From: Bacillota bacterium | GTDB taxonomy: Bacteria; Bacillota_I; Bacilli_A; Acholeplasmatales; Acholeplasmataceae | DNA: 16,349 nucleotides | Direction: 5' to 3' | Assembly: GCA_006226985.1 (NCBI GenBank) | Contig: SBGC01000061.1 | Coordinates: forward strand, 1 to 16,349 | In this document: positions 15,434 through 16,349 of the stretch, in pieces | How positions within the stretch are numbered: position 1 is the stretch's first letter | Layout: every line of letters starts with the position of its first letter | Program-made: the position numbers and the translations under genes | The notes under the pieces: model-generated | Database searches by the model: none | Told to the model about the DNA's origin: nothing | What the model saw: only the letters and a program-made list of their open reading frames with translations

Positions 15434-16056
15434 ATACGATCTCCAATAATTTGTTTAATTTTTGTTACAATTAAATCAACTGCAATATCGTGTTTACGGT
15501 CATTAGGAATAATGACATCTGCGAATCTTTTCGTTGGTTTTATATGTTTGTGAAACATTGGTTTTACTGTCTTTTCATATTGTGAAATAATACTTTCTAA
15601 ACTTCTTCCACGCTCTTTCATATCTCTAAGCATACGTCTTATGAAACGTGTGTCATCATCAAGTTCAACGAATAGATTAATATCTGATAAATCTCTAATT
15701 TTTTCGTTTTCTAGAATCAGAATACCTTCGACAATGATGATGGGTTTTGGAGAGATATGTTCAATTTCTGTTGAACGTGTGTGATTAACAAAATCATAAA
15801 CAGGTTTATCAATCGTTTCACCTTTCATAAGCTTTTGTAAGTGATTTAAAAGAAGTTCATTATCAAGTGAACTCGGATGGTCATAATTTGTTAAGTATCT
15901 TACTTCAAGTGGTAATTCTGATTGGTCATGGTAGTAATCATCATGTTTGATAATGAGTACTTCATCGATACCTGCTTTATTAAGTATCTCTTCAACAACG
16001 GTGCTTTTTCCCGATGCGGAACCTCCTGCAACCAAAATAAGTAAAGGTTTTTTCAT
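15430..16056 (-). CDS. udk: Uridine kinase
   Basis: This 208-residue P-loop kinase phosphorylates uridine and cytidine in pyrimidine salvage. It shows the Walker A motif GGSASGKST (11-19), the nucleoside-binding KHDDYYHD (37-44), the YDFVNHTR stretch (87-94), IIIVEGILIL (106-115), the RRMLRDMKERGR lid (140-151) and the late KPTKRFADVIIP motif (173-184). The length is typical. A TAGGGG site lies 4 bases before the ATG, 16 bases after the acetyltransferase stop. The stop is TGA and overlaps the mtnN start. Cellular role and family are clear; the closest relatives (phosphoribulokinase, AAA kinases) are excluded by the nucleoside-binding motifs. Confidence 0.95.
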   Translation of the reverse strand: MKKPLLILVAGGSASGKSTVVEEILNKAGIDEVLIIKHDDYYHDQSELPLEVRYLTNYDHPSSLDNELLLNHLQKLMKGETIDKPVYDFVNHTRSTEIEHISPKPIIIVEGILILENEKIRDLSDINLFVELDDDTRFIRRMLRDMKERGRSLESIISQYEKTVKPMFHKHIKPTKRFADVIIPNDRKHDIAVDLIVTKIKQIIGDRI

Positions 16057-16072
16057 ATCCCCTATTTCCTCT

Positions 16073-16349
16073 CTATATTTGGCATTCAGGTGCGAGTGTT
16101 GATTGAGTCTCTAAATCAATAATATCATTTAAATCTTGATGTTTTTTAAACCAAGCAACTGCATATGGACATGTAGCTACAACTTTGTAACCCATTTTTT
16201 TTGCATGCTTGTAAACTTCGTGCATCAGGGTTGATGCAACTCCTTGACCTCTTAACGATGGGTCAACATAGGTATGATCAACAACTACGATACCAGGCTT
16301 GATGAATGGGAAAGTTGCATTAACAATCATTTTTCCTTCATTGTTATTG
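16073..16349 (-). CDS. GNAT-type N-acetyltransferase, YjdJ-like, 5' end cut by the window edge
   Basis: The visible 91 residues show a short GNAT fold of the YjdJ/GCN5-related small type: a VVVDHTYVDPSLRGQGVA strand-loop (with the RGQGVA acetyl-CoA-binding turn), a KHAKKMGYKVVATCPYAVAWF stretch split over two elements, and an acidic end. An ATG at 16330 with AGGAA nearby could be read as the start, but the frame continues upstream without a stop to the window edge as NNNEGKMIVNATF, which matches the usual N-terminal strand of the family (N..GK.I.EI.F). The true start therefore probably lies outside the window, about ten or more residues further up. The product probably acetylates a small molecule or peptide amine; the substrate is unknown. 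It is the first visible gene of the udk-mtnN-DJ-1 run. Confidence 0.8.
   Translation of the reverse strand, partial: NNNEGKMIVNATFPFIKPGIVVVDHTYVDPSLRGQGVASTLMHEVYKHAKKMGYKVVATCPYAVAWFKKHQDLNDIIDLETQSTLAPECQI

Noticed and set aside
16328-16330. The ATG at 16330 as the true start of the acetyltransferase
   Set aside because: The frame stays open to the edge and the upstream residues match the family's first strand, although a GAAGGA stretch nearby keeps a small doubt.

Overview
This is a low-GC bacterial stretch in which every protein gene and every tRNA I can support is on the minus strand. It holds eleven complete protein genes, one partial gene at each edge, and four tRNA genes. The standard code applies: TGA is a true stop in two genes (ends at 14834 and 15430), each time inside an ATGA overlap with the next start, and the tryptophans I checked are TGG. 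Low GC, purine-rich Shine-Dalgarno sites, the YuaF/YuaG-like NfeD-flotillin pair and the LytS-type sensor point to the Firmicutes/Tenericutes. The overall feel is Acholeplasma-like, but I cannot fix the genus from sequence alone.

Layout, read in the direction of transcription (right to left). (1) 16349-12944: a run of a GNAT-type acetyltransferase (cut by the edge), uridine kinase (udk), MTA/SAH nucleosidase (mtnN), a DJ-1/PfpI protein and a MATE transporter. Two junctions are ATGA overlaps, so this looks like one transcript. (2) 12881-12412: a tRNA operon Glu-Arg-Pro-Gly with the only TTGACA/TATAAT promoter in the window and a strong terminator. (3) 12335-10221: a membrane protein with 5TMR_LYT, PAS, GGDEF and HD-GYP domains. 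(4) 10214-8682: pyruvate kinase with a cre-like box, a -10 box, a perfect ribosome site and its own terminator. (5) 8649-7241: a second MATE transporter. (6) 7229-5530: a membrane GGDEF-EAL protein with its own terminator. (7) 5500-2198: an M29 aminopeptidase and an S9 prolyl-oligopeptidase-type peptidase, separated by an intercistronic terminator. (8) 2140-98: an NfeD-like protein and a flotillin, ending in a terminator. (9) 53-1: the promoter, ribosome site and first ten codons of a further gene.

Functionally this is mostly core and membrane-stress physiology: glycolysis, nucleoside and SAH salvage, peptide breakdown, efflux, membrane microdomains, plus two membrane-bound c-di-GMP enzymes that together carry synthesis and both types of hydrolysis domain. 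I see no insertion sequence, phage gene, CRISPR array or obvious defence locus. The items most worth a second look are the two c-di-GMP enzymes (both GGDEF domains lack the inhibitory RxxD site), the cre-like box upstream of pyk, the hairpin between the two peptidase genes (which also shows that the upstream ATG of the S9 gene is wrong), and the promoter style: protein genes have a TG motif at the -10 box and no -35, while the tRNA operon is canonical.
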